NCBI GenBank assembly: GCA_900544285.1
Contig: UQUT01000023.1
Coordinates: forward strand, 1-25,788
DNA length: 25,788 nt
Reading direction: 5' to 3'
DNA from: an uncultured Eubacterium sp.
GTDB lineage: Bacteria; Bacillota; Clostridia; Oscillospirales; CAG-272
Shown here: positions 14,964-22,551 of the stretch, piece by piece
Position numbering within the stretch: position 1 is the first letter of the stretch
Layout: each line of letters opens with the position of its first letter
The notes under the pieces: model-generated
What the model was told of the DNA's origin: nothing
The model's database searches: none
Seen by the model: only the letters and a program-made list of their open reading frames with translations
Made by a program: the position numbers and the translations under genes

Positions 14964-16187
14964 ATGCAGATCTATGAAGAATTACAGGCGCGCGGACTCA
15001 TCGCGCAAGTCACGGACGAACCCGAAATACGTGACCTTATCAACCGCGGCGGAGCAAAGTTTTATATAGGCTTCGACTGCACGGCAGACAGCCTTACGGC
15101 AGGTCATTTTATGGCGCTCACGATGATGAAGCGTCTCCAGATGGCGGGAAATCAGCCCGTTGCGCTCATCGGCGGCGGCACGACTATGATAGGCGACCCC
15201 TCCGGCAGAACAGACATGAGAAAAATGTTGACAAGAGAGGATATCAATCACAATGCGGAATGCTTCCGCCGTCAGATGGAGAAATTCATCGATTTCGGCG
15301 AGGGCAAAGCGATAATGGTAAACAACGCCGACTGGCTCCTCAGCCTCAATTACGTTGACGTCCTCCGCGAGGTCGGAGCGTGCTTCTCGGTAAACAATAT
15401 GCTCCGTGCAGAGTGCTACAAGCAGAGAATGGAAAAAGGTCTTTCCTTCTTTGAATTCAACTACATGATAATGCAGTCATACGACTTCTATTACCTCTTC
15501 CAGCATTACGGTTGCAATATGCAGTTCGGCGGCGATGATCAGTGGTCGAACATGCTCGGCGGAACCGAGCTCATCCGCAAAAAGCTCGGCAAGGACGCAT
15601 ATGCAATGACAATCACCCTGCTCACAGACTCTCAGGGGCATAAAATGGGCAAGACCGCAGGCAACGCCGTCTGGCTTGACCCGAACAAGACCTCGCCCTT
15701 CGATTTCTATCAGTACTGGAGAAACGTAGGCGATGATGACGTTATGAAATGCATCAAAATGCTGACGTTCATCCCGATTGAAGAAATAGCAGAGATGGAA
15801 AAATGGGACGACAGCCGCATAAACGAAAAGAAGGAAATCCTCGCATATGAGCTGACCTCCCTCGTTCACGGCGAAGAGGAAGCAAAGAAGGCGCAGGCTT
15901 CCGCGCGCGCCCTCTTCTCCGGCGCAGGCGACATCGAGCATATGCCGACAACAACTCTCTCCGGCGAAGACTTCACGGACGGCGAAATCGGTATTCTCGA
16001 TCTTCTCCTCAAGGGCAAGATGGCTCCCTCCAGAAGTGAGGCAAAACGTCTCGTTATGCAGGGCGGCGTGCTCATCGGCGATGAAAAGGTTGAGAGCTTC
16101 TCCCTCACCTTGCCGAAGGAAAAATTCTTCGGAGACGGTGTCATCGTCAAGAAAGGAAAGAAAATTTTCCACCGTTTCACGGTGTAA
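14964..16187 (+). CDS. tyrS: Tyrosyl-tRNA synthetase
   Basis: A 407-residue class I aminoacyl-tRNA synthetase that charges tRNA-Tyr with tyrosine. The HIGH-like motif is TAGH (45-48), within FDCTADSLTAGH. The KMSKS-like motif is KMGKT (227-231), the form usual in bacterial TyrRS. An S4 RNA-binding domain (about 340-407, SRSEAKRLVMQGGVL) binds the tRNA. The length is normal. I chose the ATG at 14964 because AGGAG lies 8 bases upstream; the reading frame continues upstream through the T-box, but that stretch is regulatory RNA. Expression is controlled by the T-box with a Tyr specifier, and a strong terminator follows. Confidence 0.96.
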   Translation: MQIYEELQARGLIAQVTDEPEIRDLINRGGAKFYIGFDCTADSLTAGHFMALTMMKRLQMAGNQPVALIGGGTTMIGDPSGRTDMRKMLTREDINHNAECFRRQMEKFIDFGEGKAIMVNNADWLLSLNYVDVLREVGACFSVNNMLRAECYKQRMEKGLSFFEFNYMIMQSYDFYYLFQHYGCNMQFGGDDQWSNMLGGTELIRKKLGKDAYAMTITLLTDSQGHKMGKTAGNAVWLDPNKTSPFDFYQYWRNVGDDDVMKCIKMLTFIPIEEIAEMEKWDDSRINEKKEILAYELTSLVHGEEEAKKAQASARALFSGAGDIEHMPTTTLSGEDFTDGEIGILDLLLKGKMAPSRSEAKRLVMQGGVLIGDEKVESFSLTLPKEKFFGDGVIVKKGKKIFHRFTV

Positions 16188-16194
16188 AAACAGC

Positions 16195-16223
16195 AAAAAA
16201 GCACCCTTTGCGGGTGCTTTTTT
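16195..16223. terminator. Bidirectional terminator between tyrS and the cation transporter gene
   Basis: Six A plus GCACCC (16195-16206) pair with GGGTGC plus six T (16212-16223), with a 5-base loop. The perfect A/T flanks make it work in both directions. It overlaps the stop codon (16222-16224) of the leftward gene. Confidence 0.92.
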
Positions 16224-17391
16224 ATTTTACAAACGATTTATCGACGTGAACTATTGCATAATAGTTTGAATCAAGCGTTTTTACCATACGCTCGATATCT
16301 CGCTGTATCTCTGCCTCCGTTCGGTTTACGTCATACGGCACGACTATATCAAAAATAACGTTCGTATGCGTCGGTCCCGTGACCATGCGGAAATCATGAA
16401 TTGTAACTCTTTCGTCGATTATCTTCACGAGTTCGGCGATTTTTTCTCTCGCCTCCATCGTGATCTTATCGTCCGTTTCAATCGGGTCCATATGGATGAC
16501 GGCGTCACAGCCGAGCTTTGCCGAAAGCTCTTTTTCAATATTGTCTATCATATCGTGCGTTTTGAGCAGATCCTCATCGGCGGGAACCTCCGCGTGAAGG
16601 GAGATCATCCGTCTGCCCGGACCGTAATCGTGAACGATGAGGTCGTGAAAACCGAGGACCCCCTTGTGCGACATGACGGTTTCGCCTATTTCGTCGACGA
16701 ATTCATCCGTCGGAGGGACGCCGAGAAGCGGGTTTATCGTCTCCTTTGCGGCGCGCAAGCCGGATATAAAAATGAAGAGCGCAACAGCCGCCCCGCAGAT
16801 ACCGTCAAGGTCAAAGCTCGTGAATTTTGTTATGAACATACATATGAGAACGACCATCGTCGAAATGCAGTCGCCGAGGCTGTCCGTCGCAGTCGCTTTC
16901 ATCGCGGGCGAGGAAATTTTCTTTCCGACTTTGCCGTTATAACAGCACATATAGAGCTTGACAAGCACTGAAACCGCTAAAATTACAGCGGCAACCACGC
17001 TGAATTCCGTCTCGCCCGGCGAAATAATCTTTTCGACAGAGCTCTTTCCGAGCTCAAAGCCCATAAGGATTATCAGCATTGAAACGATCAGCCCCGATAT
17101 ATATTCGATTCTTCCGTGACCGAACGGGTGCCCTTTATCGGGCTTTTGCCCCGCCATGCGGAAGCCTATAAGCGTTATGACGGACGAGCCCGCGTCGGAG
17201 AGGTTGTTGAGGGCGTCCGCAACTATGGCAACGGAGCCGCTGATAAGTCCCGCCGTCAGCTTGCCTGCAAAAAGAAGTATATTCAGAACTATTCCGAGCG
17301 TGCCGGAAAGAATCCCGTATGCACGACGCACCGCAGGGTTTTTAAGGTCATCTCTGTTCTTTATGAAAATTTTTGATAAAAGTCCGAACAT
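16222..17391 (-). CDS. Cation diffusion facilitator family transporter
   Basis: A 389-residue membrane antiporter that exports divalent metal ions in exchange for protons. Six membrane segments (about 28-245) are followed by a cytoplasmic dimerisation domain (about 250-330) and a further C-terminal extension of about 60 residues. The intramembrane site reads N62 and D66 in TM2 (ALNNLSD) and D170 and D174 in TM5 (ATDSLGD). The family motif HPFGHGRIEY is at about 88-97. An Asn/Asp/Asp/Asp site without His argues against the classic zinc type and suggests manganese or a related ion; this is inference. The start is ATG with GGAG about 11 bases upstream. It is a single gene from its own promoter. 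Confidence 0.9.
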   Translation of the reverse strand: MFGLLSKIFIKNRDDLKNPAVRRAYGILSGTLGIVLNILLFAGKLTAGLISGSVAIVADALNNLSDAGSSVITLIGFRMAGQKPDKGHPFGHGRIEYISGLIVSMLIILMGFELGKSSVEKIISPGETEFSVVAAVILAVSVLVKLYMCCYNGKVGKKISSPAMKATATDSLGDCISTMVVLICMFITKFTSFDLDGICGAAVALFIFISGLRAAKETINPLLGVPPTDEFVDEIGETVMSHKGVLGFHDLIVHDYGPGRRMISLHAEVPADEDLLKTHDMIDNIEKELSAKLGCDAVIHMDPIETDDKITMEAREKIAELVKIIDERVTIHDFRMVTGPTHTNVIFDIVVPYDVNRTEAEIQRDIERMVKTLDSNYYAIVHVDKSFVK

Positions 17392-17430
17392 GGTATCATT
17401 TTCTCCGCAAAGCAGTTTTGTTTAGCGATT

Positions 17431-17459
17431 ATTCTATCATACTTTTTTATTTTTCGCAA
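17431..17459 (-). promoter_or_regulatory. Promoter of the cation transporter gene
   Basis: TTGCGA (17454-17459) and TAGAAT (17431-17436) on the minus strand are separated by 17 bases, upstream of the ATG at 17391. Confidence 0.6.
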
Positions 17460-17478
17460 TAGCTTTGCGCCTTTTCTC

Positions 17479-17507
17479 TTGAAAAAGTGTATGTAATATG
17501 ATATTAT
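17479..17507 (+). promoter_or_regulatory. Promoter of the NERD-like gene
   Basis: TTGAAA (17479-17484) and TATTAT (17502-17507) are separated by 17 bases. Transcription would begin near 17514, which excludes the upstream ATG at 17506 as the start when this promoter is used. Confidence 0.65.
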
Positions 17508-17532
17508 GTATCATGTAGAATTATGTGAAGCT

Positions 17533-18228
17533 ATGGAAGGAGGGATATTTACGGAAAAACTCGCACCGCTTATTATGTGCGCCGTCATTGCGCTCATCGC
17601 GTTCGGACTGATGAAGCTTGCGCTTAAAATCAGCTCATCCGTGACAAAAAAGAAAATCCTTTCATATTCTCGTCCCTCTGTCGACGCCGCTTCCGCTTAT
17701 CTTTGCGCCTGCTTCGGAGAAGGAAACGTTCTTTCCGGAGTGTGGCTTCCCCGCCTCGACAGGCTCGGCAGAAAAATGTATTCGGAGGTCAGCGACATAA
17801 TCGTTCTCCCGTCCGGAATATACATTGTCAATATCAGCGACAAGATGGGAAGAATATATTGCGAGGACGAATATCTCTGGCACAGAACCGTGCGAACCCG
17901 CTCGGGCGAGCTCAAAGAGGAGGACTTTGAAAGCCCCATAATTCAGAACGAAAAATTCTCGGACTCGCTTTCGGTCCTTCTTAAAAATGAAAATCTTCCG
18001 GCATACAAAATAACCTGCATCACGATATTCACATCCGAAAAGAACGTTTTCGAGGGCAAGCCCGACAGCGTTTTCACCCTTGCCGACGGTGCGGAATATA
18101 TAAAATCGCAGAAAAGCAAAAAGCCCCTTTCCAAAAAAGAACGCGCGACAATAATCCGCGCAATACGGAATAATTCCCCAAAAGCGAGCCGTGCGCGCGC
18201 GTATAACAGAAAAAACGGCGTAGGCTGA
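17533..18228 (+). CDS. Membrane-anchored NERD-domain-like protein
   Basis: About 230 residues. An N-terminal membrane segment (LIMCAVIALIAFGLMKLAL) is followed by a domain of the nuclease-related (NERD) type and a basic tail (KKPLSKKERATIIRAIRN). NERD features seen are DIIVLPSGIYIV, MGRIYCEDEYLWHR and SPIIQNEKF. The Glu-x-Lys pair that normally follows the GIYIV strand is replaced by Asn-Ile-Ser, so nuclease activity is doubtful. The start is uncertain. The ATG at 17506 lies in the -10 box and the ATG at 17533 has no clear ribosome site. A perfect AAGGAGGG (17537-17544) precedes an in-frame ACG at 17551. It is a single gene facing away from the transporter; its role is unknown. Confidence 0.72.
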   Translation: MEGGIFTEKLAPLIMCAVIALIAFGLMKLALKISSSVTKKKILSYSRPSVDAASAYLCACFGEGNVLSGVWLPRLDRLGRKMYSEVSDIIVLPSGIYIVNISDKMGRIYCEDEYLWHRTVRTRSGELKEEDFESPIIQNEKFSDSLSVLLKNENLPAYKITCITIFTSEKNVFEGKPDSVFTLADGAEYIKSQKSKKPLSKKERATIIRAIRNNSPKASRARAYNRKNGVG

Positions 18229-18272
18229 CAGCCCTTCTCCGACCGATTTTTCATTTGCGTTGTGCTATATTT

Positions 18273-18295
18273 GATTTACAGATTTTATGTAAATC
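18273..18295 (+). promoter_or_regulatory. Inverted repeat upstream of the SLH operon
   Basis: GATTTAC (18273-18279) and GTAAATC (18289-18295) form a perfect 7-bp inverted repeat with a 9-base spacer, directly before the GAAAGGA ribosome site. It could be an operator or a leader hairpin. I found no strong promoter nearby; TTGTGC with TTTTAT at 17-base spacing is the best weak candidate. Confidence 0.4.
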
Positions 18296-18310
18296 GAAAG
18301 GACTCCGAAA

Positions 18311-18982
18311 ATGAAAAAACGAATATCTCTTTCTTTGACTCTCGCTCTCTCCGTATTTGCCGTTGCGCTCTGTGCCGTTGCCGTGTTTTCCGGTGGGGCG
18401 CGCCGTCTGCCGACAGACTCCGAGGACAGCTATGCCTGCGACGCGATTGTCTTCGCCTGCAAAAGCGGCTATATGTCATGCACAAGCTCTCCCGACGGCG
18501 AGGCGCTTTTCCTCCCGGACGAAACGGTCACAAGAGCCGAATTTGCCGCTGTGCTCGTTGAATATCTCGGCATAAATCCCGATAAATATTTCCGCGCCGA
18601 AACGGGTATTTCCGATATAAGCGACACGCCGGACGAGCTTATCCCCTATGTGAAAGCCGTCTGCGCTCTCGGTCTTATGGGAACCCTCCGCGATAACGGA
18701 AAAACATATTTTTTGCCGCTTGAAAACGTCACAAGGCAGGAAGCGGCGTATATTATCGGAGCGCTGACGGACACCGTCGCTTCGAGCTCAAACGTCGACC
18801 GTTTTTCGGACATCGGCGATACATATCTGCCCTATATGCAGAACGTGAAAACGGTTATTTCTCTCGGATATATGATAGGCTATCCGGACGGAACCTTCCG
18901 TCCGGAACGTGACATGACCCGTGCGGAACTGGCGCTTACGCTTTACCGCATAAGACAAAGCGGTGACAAACTGAACTTTTAG
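18311..18982 (+). CDS. Small S-layer homology (SLH) domain surface protein
   Basis: A 223-residue exported protein. A signal peptide or N-terminal anchor (about 1-28: KKR, then a hydrophobic stretch ending at AVFSGG) is followed by three SLH repeats filling the rest. They lie at about 43-92 (VTRAEFAAVLVEYLG), 103-155 (VTRQEAAYIIGALTD) and 168-219 (FSDIGDTYLPYM to MTRAELALTLYRI). SLH trimers bind secondary cell-wall polysaccharide in Firmicutes. Two of the three repeats keep the TRAE motif needed for binding; the middle one reads TRQE. No effector domain is fused, so its role beyond wall attachment cannot be told. The start has GAAAGGA 8 bases upstream. It heads an operon of RNA methyltransferase genes, an unusual setting. 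Confidence 0.87.
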   Translation: MKKRISLSLTLALSVFAVALCAVAVFSGGARRLPTDSEDSYACDAIVFACKSGYMSCTSSPDGEALFLPDETVTRAEFAAVLVEYLGINPDKYFRAETGISDISDTPDELIPYVKAVCALGLMGTLRDNGKTYFLPLENVTRQEAAYIIGALTDTVASSSNVDRFSDIGDTYLPYMQNVKTVISLGYMIGYPDGTFRPERDMTRAELALTLYRIRQSGDKLNF

Positions 18983-18989
18983 GAGCATT

Positions 18990-19751
18990 ATGAAAAAGGA
19001 AAACGAAAAATTCGCAGGCTCGAATATTATGGAAGGAATGGTGTCAATCCGCGCCGTGCTTTCCTCCGGAAACGGACGTAAGATAGAAGAAATTCTTTTC
19101 GACAACGCAAAGGCGGAGTCGAAAATGAAAGAAATATCATATCTTCGCCACAGAGGCGAGGAGCTTGGATTTTCCGTCCGCGGAGTTGACGCCTCGGAAA
19201 TAGACAGGCGCTGCATCGGCAACTCACACGGCGGAATTATTGCCGTCTGCTCCGAAAGGCCCCTTCCCGAGCTTACCGAAAACGATATTTCGGGCGATTT
19301 CTGGGTTATGCTTGAAGGCATTGAAGACCCTTACAACTTCGGCTATTGCATGCGTTCGCTTTATGCGGCGGGGGCAAGCGGGATAATCGTTCCTCCGAGA
19401 AACTGGATGAGTGCCGCGGGAGTTGTCTGTCGCGCGTCGGCGGGGGCTTCCGAGCTTTTCAGAATATTTGTGTCCGACAGCGCCGCGGCGGCAAAGCTCT
19501 TTCACGTAAAGGGCTTTGCCGTAATCGCCGCCGACAAGACAAAAGACGCCGTTTCAATTTATGACGCAGATATAAAACGACCGCTACTTCTCATAGTCGG
19601 CGGCGAGAAGCGTGGAATCACGCACGCGGCGCTGGCGGAATGTGATTCCGTGGTTTGCCTTGATTACGGCAGAGATTTCCCCGCCGCGCTATCGGCAGCC
19701 TCTGCGGCGTCGATTATCGCGTTTGAAATATTCCGCAGAGGGAGAAAATAA
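18990..19751 (+). CDS. SpoU/TrmH-family RNA ribose methyltransferase
   Basis: A 253-residue SPOUT-fold enzyme that methylates ribose 2'-O in tRNA or rRNA. The N-terminal substrate-binding domain (about 1-95) starts with NIMEGMVSIRAVLSSG. The catalytic domain has the three SpoU motifs: IEDPYNFGYCMRSLYAAG, LLIVGGEKRGI and LDYGRDFPAALSAASAASI. The catalytic Arg is expected in motif 1 and the cofactor knot in motifs 2 and 3. In motif 3 the usual Asn of the NVS-type sequence is replaced by Ala (FPAALSAASA), so the exact subfamily is uncertain. The stop of the SLH gene lies within the AGGAG ribosome site. The target nucleotide cannot be told. Confidence 0.88.
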   Translation: MKKENEKFAGSNIMEGMVSIRAVLSSGNGRKIEEILFDNAKAESKMKEISYLRHRGEELGFSVRGVDASEIDRRCIGNSHGGIIAVCSERPLPELTENDISGDFWVMLEGIEDPYNFGYCMRSLYAAGASGIIVPPRNWMSAAGVVCRASAGASELFRIFVSDSAAAAKLFHVKGFAVIAADKTKDAVSIYDADIKRPLLLIVGGEKRGITHAALAECDSVVCLDYGRDFPAALSAASAASIIAFEIFRRGRK

Positions 19752-20506
19752 TGGACAAGCCCGAAAAAATCAATGATTCGCTTTCCCTTTTTTCGCTTCG
19801 GGGCTCGCTTGACTTCGGAACTGACGCATATTTGCTGTCTGCATACATAAAAAAATCGAAGAGCGGCATTTTTGCCGAGGTCGGCACCGGAAACGGAGTT
19901 ATTTCAATGCTCTGTGCCGCAAGAGATAAGGCAAAACATATAACCGCTTTTGAGATTCAGCCATCCCTTGCGGATATTGCGGCGAAAAATGTCGATTTCA
20001 ATCACCTTGCCGACAAAATAAAAATAATTTGCGGCGACGCAAGAAGTGCGGGCAACGAATATAACGGCAAATTCGATACCGTATTTTCAAACCCGCCGTA
20101 TCTCAGAACGGGCACCGGACTCGAAAGCGAAAACGAATCCGCAAGAATCTGCCGCAGAGAAGTTACGGGTGGTATTGCGGATTTTTCCGCAGTCGCCGCG
20201 CGACTTCTGCGTTTCGGCGGTAGCTTTGTCTGCGTTTACCGACCGGACAGAATGGCAGAGATGATATATTCAATGCGCAAAAACGGCATTGAGCCGAAAA
20301 GGGTAACCCTCGTCTATCCGACGGAAAATCACGTTCCCTGCCTTGTACTGTGCGAAGGTATAAAAGGCGGCGGCGAAGGCGTATTTTTTACCCGACCGCT
20401 GATGATTTATAAATCAAAGAACAATATGTCGCAAAGCGGCTATACGGACGAAATGAACTATATATACACAAACGGAGACTTCAATGGATACTATAAAAAG
20501 CCCTGA
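19751..20506 (+). CDS. TrmN6-like N6-adenine methyltransferase
   Basis: A 251-residue class I SAM-dependent methyltransferase resembling tRNA1(Val) A37 N6-methyltransferase. Features are the N-terminal SLDFGTDAYLLSAY and the SAM motif FAEVGTGNGVISML. The acidic ribose contact is FEIQPSLADIA, and the catalytic motif NPPY is at 114-117, diagnostic of N6-adenine or related exocyclic amine methylation. The length is normal for the family. Its ATG shares one base with the TAA of the preceding gene (TAATG), and its end overlaps rsmI by 23 bases, so all three are translationally linked. Pairing with rsmI is common in Firmicutes. Confidence 0.88.
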   Translation: MDKPEKINDSLSLFSLRGSLDFGTDAYLLSAYIKKSKSGIFAEVGTGNGVISMLCAARDKAKHITAFEIQPSLADIAAKNVDFNHLADKIKIICGDARSAGNEYNGKFDTVFSNPPYLRTGTGLESENESARICRREVTGGIADFSAVAARLLRFGGSFVCVYRPDRMAEMIYSMRKNGIEPKRVTLVYPTENHVPCLVLCEGIKGGGEGVFFTRPLMIYKSKNNMSQSGYTDEMNYIYTNGDFNGYYKKP

Positions 20507-21362
20507 AACACACGAAAAAAACGCCGTAATGAAAGGCACGCTGTACCTTGTCGGCACGCCGATAGGCAACCTTTCGGATCTTTCCGAGAGAGCGAAAAAG
20601 GTACTCTCGGAGGTTGACTTTATTGCCGCGGAGGATACACGCGTGTCGGGCGCAATGCTCGCAAAATTCGGCATAAAAAAGCCGCTCTGCTCATATTACG
20701 AGCACAATAAAAAGCAAAAGGGCGAAGGCATTGCGGAAAAGCTTGCCGCAGGCGAGTCGTGCGCGCTTGTGACGGACGCCGGTATGCCCGCCATAAGCGA
20801 TCCCGGCGAGGATATTGTCCGCCTTTGTGCGGAAAGAGGAATACCCGTTTCCGTCATACCCGGACCCTGCGCCGCCGTATCCGCGCTTGCCGTTTCCGGA
20901 CTTTTTACGGGCAAATTCGCTTTTGAAGGCTTTCTGCCGACAGCCTCCGGCGACAGGCGCGAAGCTATCGACGAAATAAAAACAGAAAAGCGCACGCTGA
21001 TCTTCTATGAAGCGCCGCACAGACTGACAAAAACTTTGGACGAGCTTTTCTCCGCTCTCGGAGACAGGGAAATCGCCCTCTGCCGCGAGCTTACGAAAAT
21101 AAACGAAGAAGTCATCCGCACGACCCTTTCCGGCGCGGTCGACTATTATAAAACCGTTACGCCGAAGGGAGAATTTGTGCTTATAATCGAGGGCGCACCG
21201 AAGGAAGAAGAAAATTCCCTTGCGAAAACGCTCTCCGTTGAAGAGCACGTTGAGCATTATATTTCCCTCGGAATGAGCAAAAGCGACGCTATGAAGGCAA
21301 CCGCGCGTGACAGGGGCGTCGGAAAAAGCGAAATATATAATAAAATAATGCGGAAAGATTGA
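20484..21362 (+). CDS. rsmI: 16S rRNA (cytidine1402-2'-O)-methyltransferase RsmI
   Basis: A 292-residue enzyme of the tetrapyrrole-methylase fold that makes the 2'-O methyl of m4Cm1402 in the 16S rRNA P site. Conserved blocks are TLYLVGTPIGNLSDLSERA, FIAAEDTRVSGAML, SYYEHN, LVTDAGMPAISDPGEDIV, VIPGPCAAVSALAVSGL and LIFYEAPHRL. The length is normal. The ATG at 20484 has GGAG 7 bases upstream; an internal ATG at codon 16 is possible but has a weaker site. It is the last gene of the SLH-led operon. Its TGA stop overlaps the -35 box of the next promoter, and no terminator is visible after it. Confidence 0.94.
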   Translation: MDTIKSPETHEKNAVMKGTLYLVGTPIGNLSDLSERAKKVLSEVDFIAAEDTRVSGAMLAKFGIKKPLCSYYEHNKKQKGEGIAEKLAAGESCALVTDAGMPAISDPGEDIVRLCAERGIPVSVIPGPCAAVSALAVSGLFTGKFAFEGFLPTASGDRREAIDEIKTEKRTLIFYEAPHRLTKTLDELFSALGDREIALCRELTKINEEVIRTTLSGAVDYYKTVTPKGEFVLIIEGAPKEEENSLAKTLSVEEHVEHYISLGMSKSDAMKATARDRGVGKSEIYNKIMRKD

Positions 21363-21387
21363 AAACCGACGTAAAATGTAATATACT
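21359..21387 (+). promoter_or_regulatory. Promoter of the nagA-metG-tatD operon
   Basis: TTGAAA (21359-21364) and TATACT (21382-21387) are separated by 17 bases. The rsmI stop codon lies inside the -35 box. The predicted start near 21394 is about 26 bases before the TTG start of nagA. Confidence 0.78.
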
Positions 21388-21419
21388 TTTGTTATCTCGG
21401 ATTGAAAAGGAGAACGGAA

Positions 21420-22541
21420 TTGAAACTGAAATTGACGGGCGCAAGCGTGTTCGATACGGAAAAACGTGCGTTTATCAAGCGCGACGTTTACGTCTCGGAC
21501 GGAAAAATCTGCGGTCAGCTTGCCGAATGTGAAACGGTCGACTGCGACGGAAAATTCATAGTCCCCGGCTATATCGACGTCCATACGCACGGTTGCGGCG
21601 GAGTTGACATAATGGAGGCGGACGAAAAAGCGCTTGAAAAGCTCTCCGGTATATACGCACTCCATGGCACGACAACCGTTTTCCCGACAGTTATGACGGC
21701 GGCTCTGCCGAAGATAAATTCGGCAATCTCGAATATAAAATCTACGGTGACAGGCGGCGCGCGCTTTGCCGGAATCCATATCGAAGGGCCATACATCAGC
21801 GCAAAAAAGCCAGGATGTCACGACATTTCCCTGATCCGCAAGCCGGACGCAGGCGAAATGACAACCCTTGCGGAGGAAATATATCCCCTCAAAACGCATT
21901 TTACAGTCGCACCGGAGGAGGCTCCGGAGGGACTTATATCCGGACTTTCAAAGATTGCGACAATCGGCATAGGACATACAAATGCGACAGCCGACGAATG
22001 TGAAAATGCGCTTGCCGAAGGTGCGGTGTCGTTTACGCACACGTTCAATGCAATGACGGCTTTGACTCATCGCGGCACGGGAGCTGCAGGAGCGGCAATG
22101 GCGTCATCCGCTTATGCGGAGCTCATCTGTGACGGGCTTCACGTCTCTCCGGAAGCCGTGCGGGCATTGTATAAAGCCAAAAAATATGACGGCGACAGGC
22201 TCGTTCTGATAACCGATTCCATTCCTCAGGCGACTCTTCCTTTCGGAAATTACGAGATGAACGGCATACCTTTTACCCTCTCCGAAGGCGGCGCAAAGAA
22301 AGCGGACGGAACGATCGTCGGCAGCACTCTCACCCTTCACGACGCAATTAAAAATCTTATGCGTTTCTGCGATATAGCTTTTGAGAAAGCGCTGATATGC
22401 GCAACGAAAACGCCCGCAGAGATGACCGGAATCTACGGCGATTGCGGTTCGATTGAGATCGGAAAACGGGCGGATATACTCGTGCTTGATAAAGAAAAAA
22501 ATATTTCCTCCGTAATCGTCGGCGGAAAAAAGATTATATAG
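21420..22541 (+). CDS. nagA: N-acetylglucosamine-6-phosphate deacetylase
   Basis: A 373-residue metal-dependent amidohydrolase that converts N-acetylglucosamine-6-phosphate to glucosamine-6-phosphate and acetate in amino-sugar catabolism and wall recycling. Residues seen are HTHG (H55, H57), the metal Glu E122 in GIHIEGPYIS, H186 in GHTNA, H207 in HTFNAM, CDGLHVSPEA and the catalytic D266 in LITDSI. The length is normal. I chose the TTG start at 21420 because AAGGAG lies 7 bases upstream; an earlier in-frame TTG at 21402 overlaps that ribosome site. No nagB or sugar transporter is next to it. It shares a transcript with metG and tatD, so amino-sugar control is not obvious. Confidence 0.93.
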   Translation: MKLKLTGASVFDTEKRAFIKRDVYVSDGKICGQLAECETVDCDGKFIVPGYIDVHTHGCGGVDIMEADEKALEKLSGIYALHGTTTVFPTVMTAALPKINSAISNIKSTVTGGARFAGIHIEGPYISAKKPGCHDISLIRKPDAGEMTTLAEEIYPLKTHFTVAPEEAPEGLISGLSKIATIGIGHTNATADECENALAEGAVSFTHTFNAMTALTHRGTGAAGAAMASSAYAELICDGLHVSPEAVRALYKAKKYDGDRLVLITDSIPQATLPFGNYEMNGIPFTLSEGGAKKADGTIVGSTLTLHDAIKNLMRFCDIAFEKALICATKTPAEMTGIYGDCGSIEIGKRADILVLDKEKNISSVIVGGKKII

Positions 22542-22551
22542 GAGAAGGACA

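Noticed and set aside
15477..16196. 239-residue minus-strand frame opposite tyrS
   Set aside because: It is antisense to a clear synthetase gene and overlaps the terminator, with no family motif.
18212..18250. Possible terminator after the NERD-like gene
   Set aside because: Only a 4-bp GGCT/AGCC stem is present and the T tract is separate from it.
20691..21899. 402-residue minus-strand frame across rsmI and nagA
   Set aside because: It spans two recognisable genes and their promoter, has no motif and has biased shadow-type composition.
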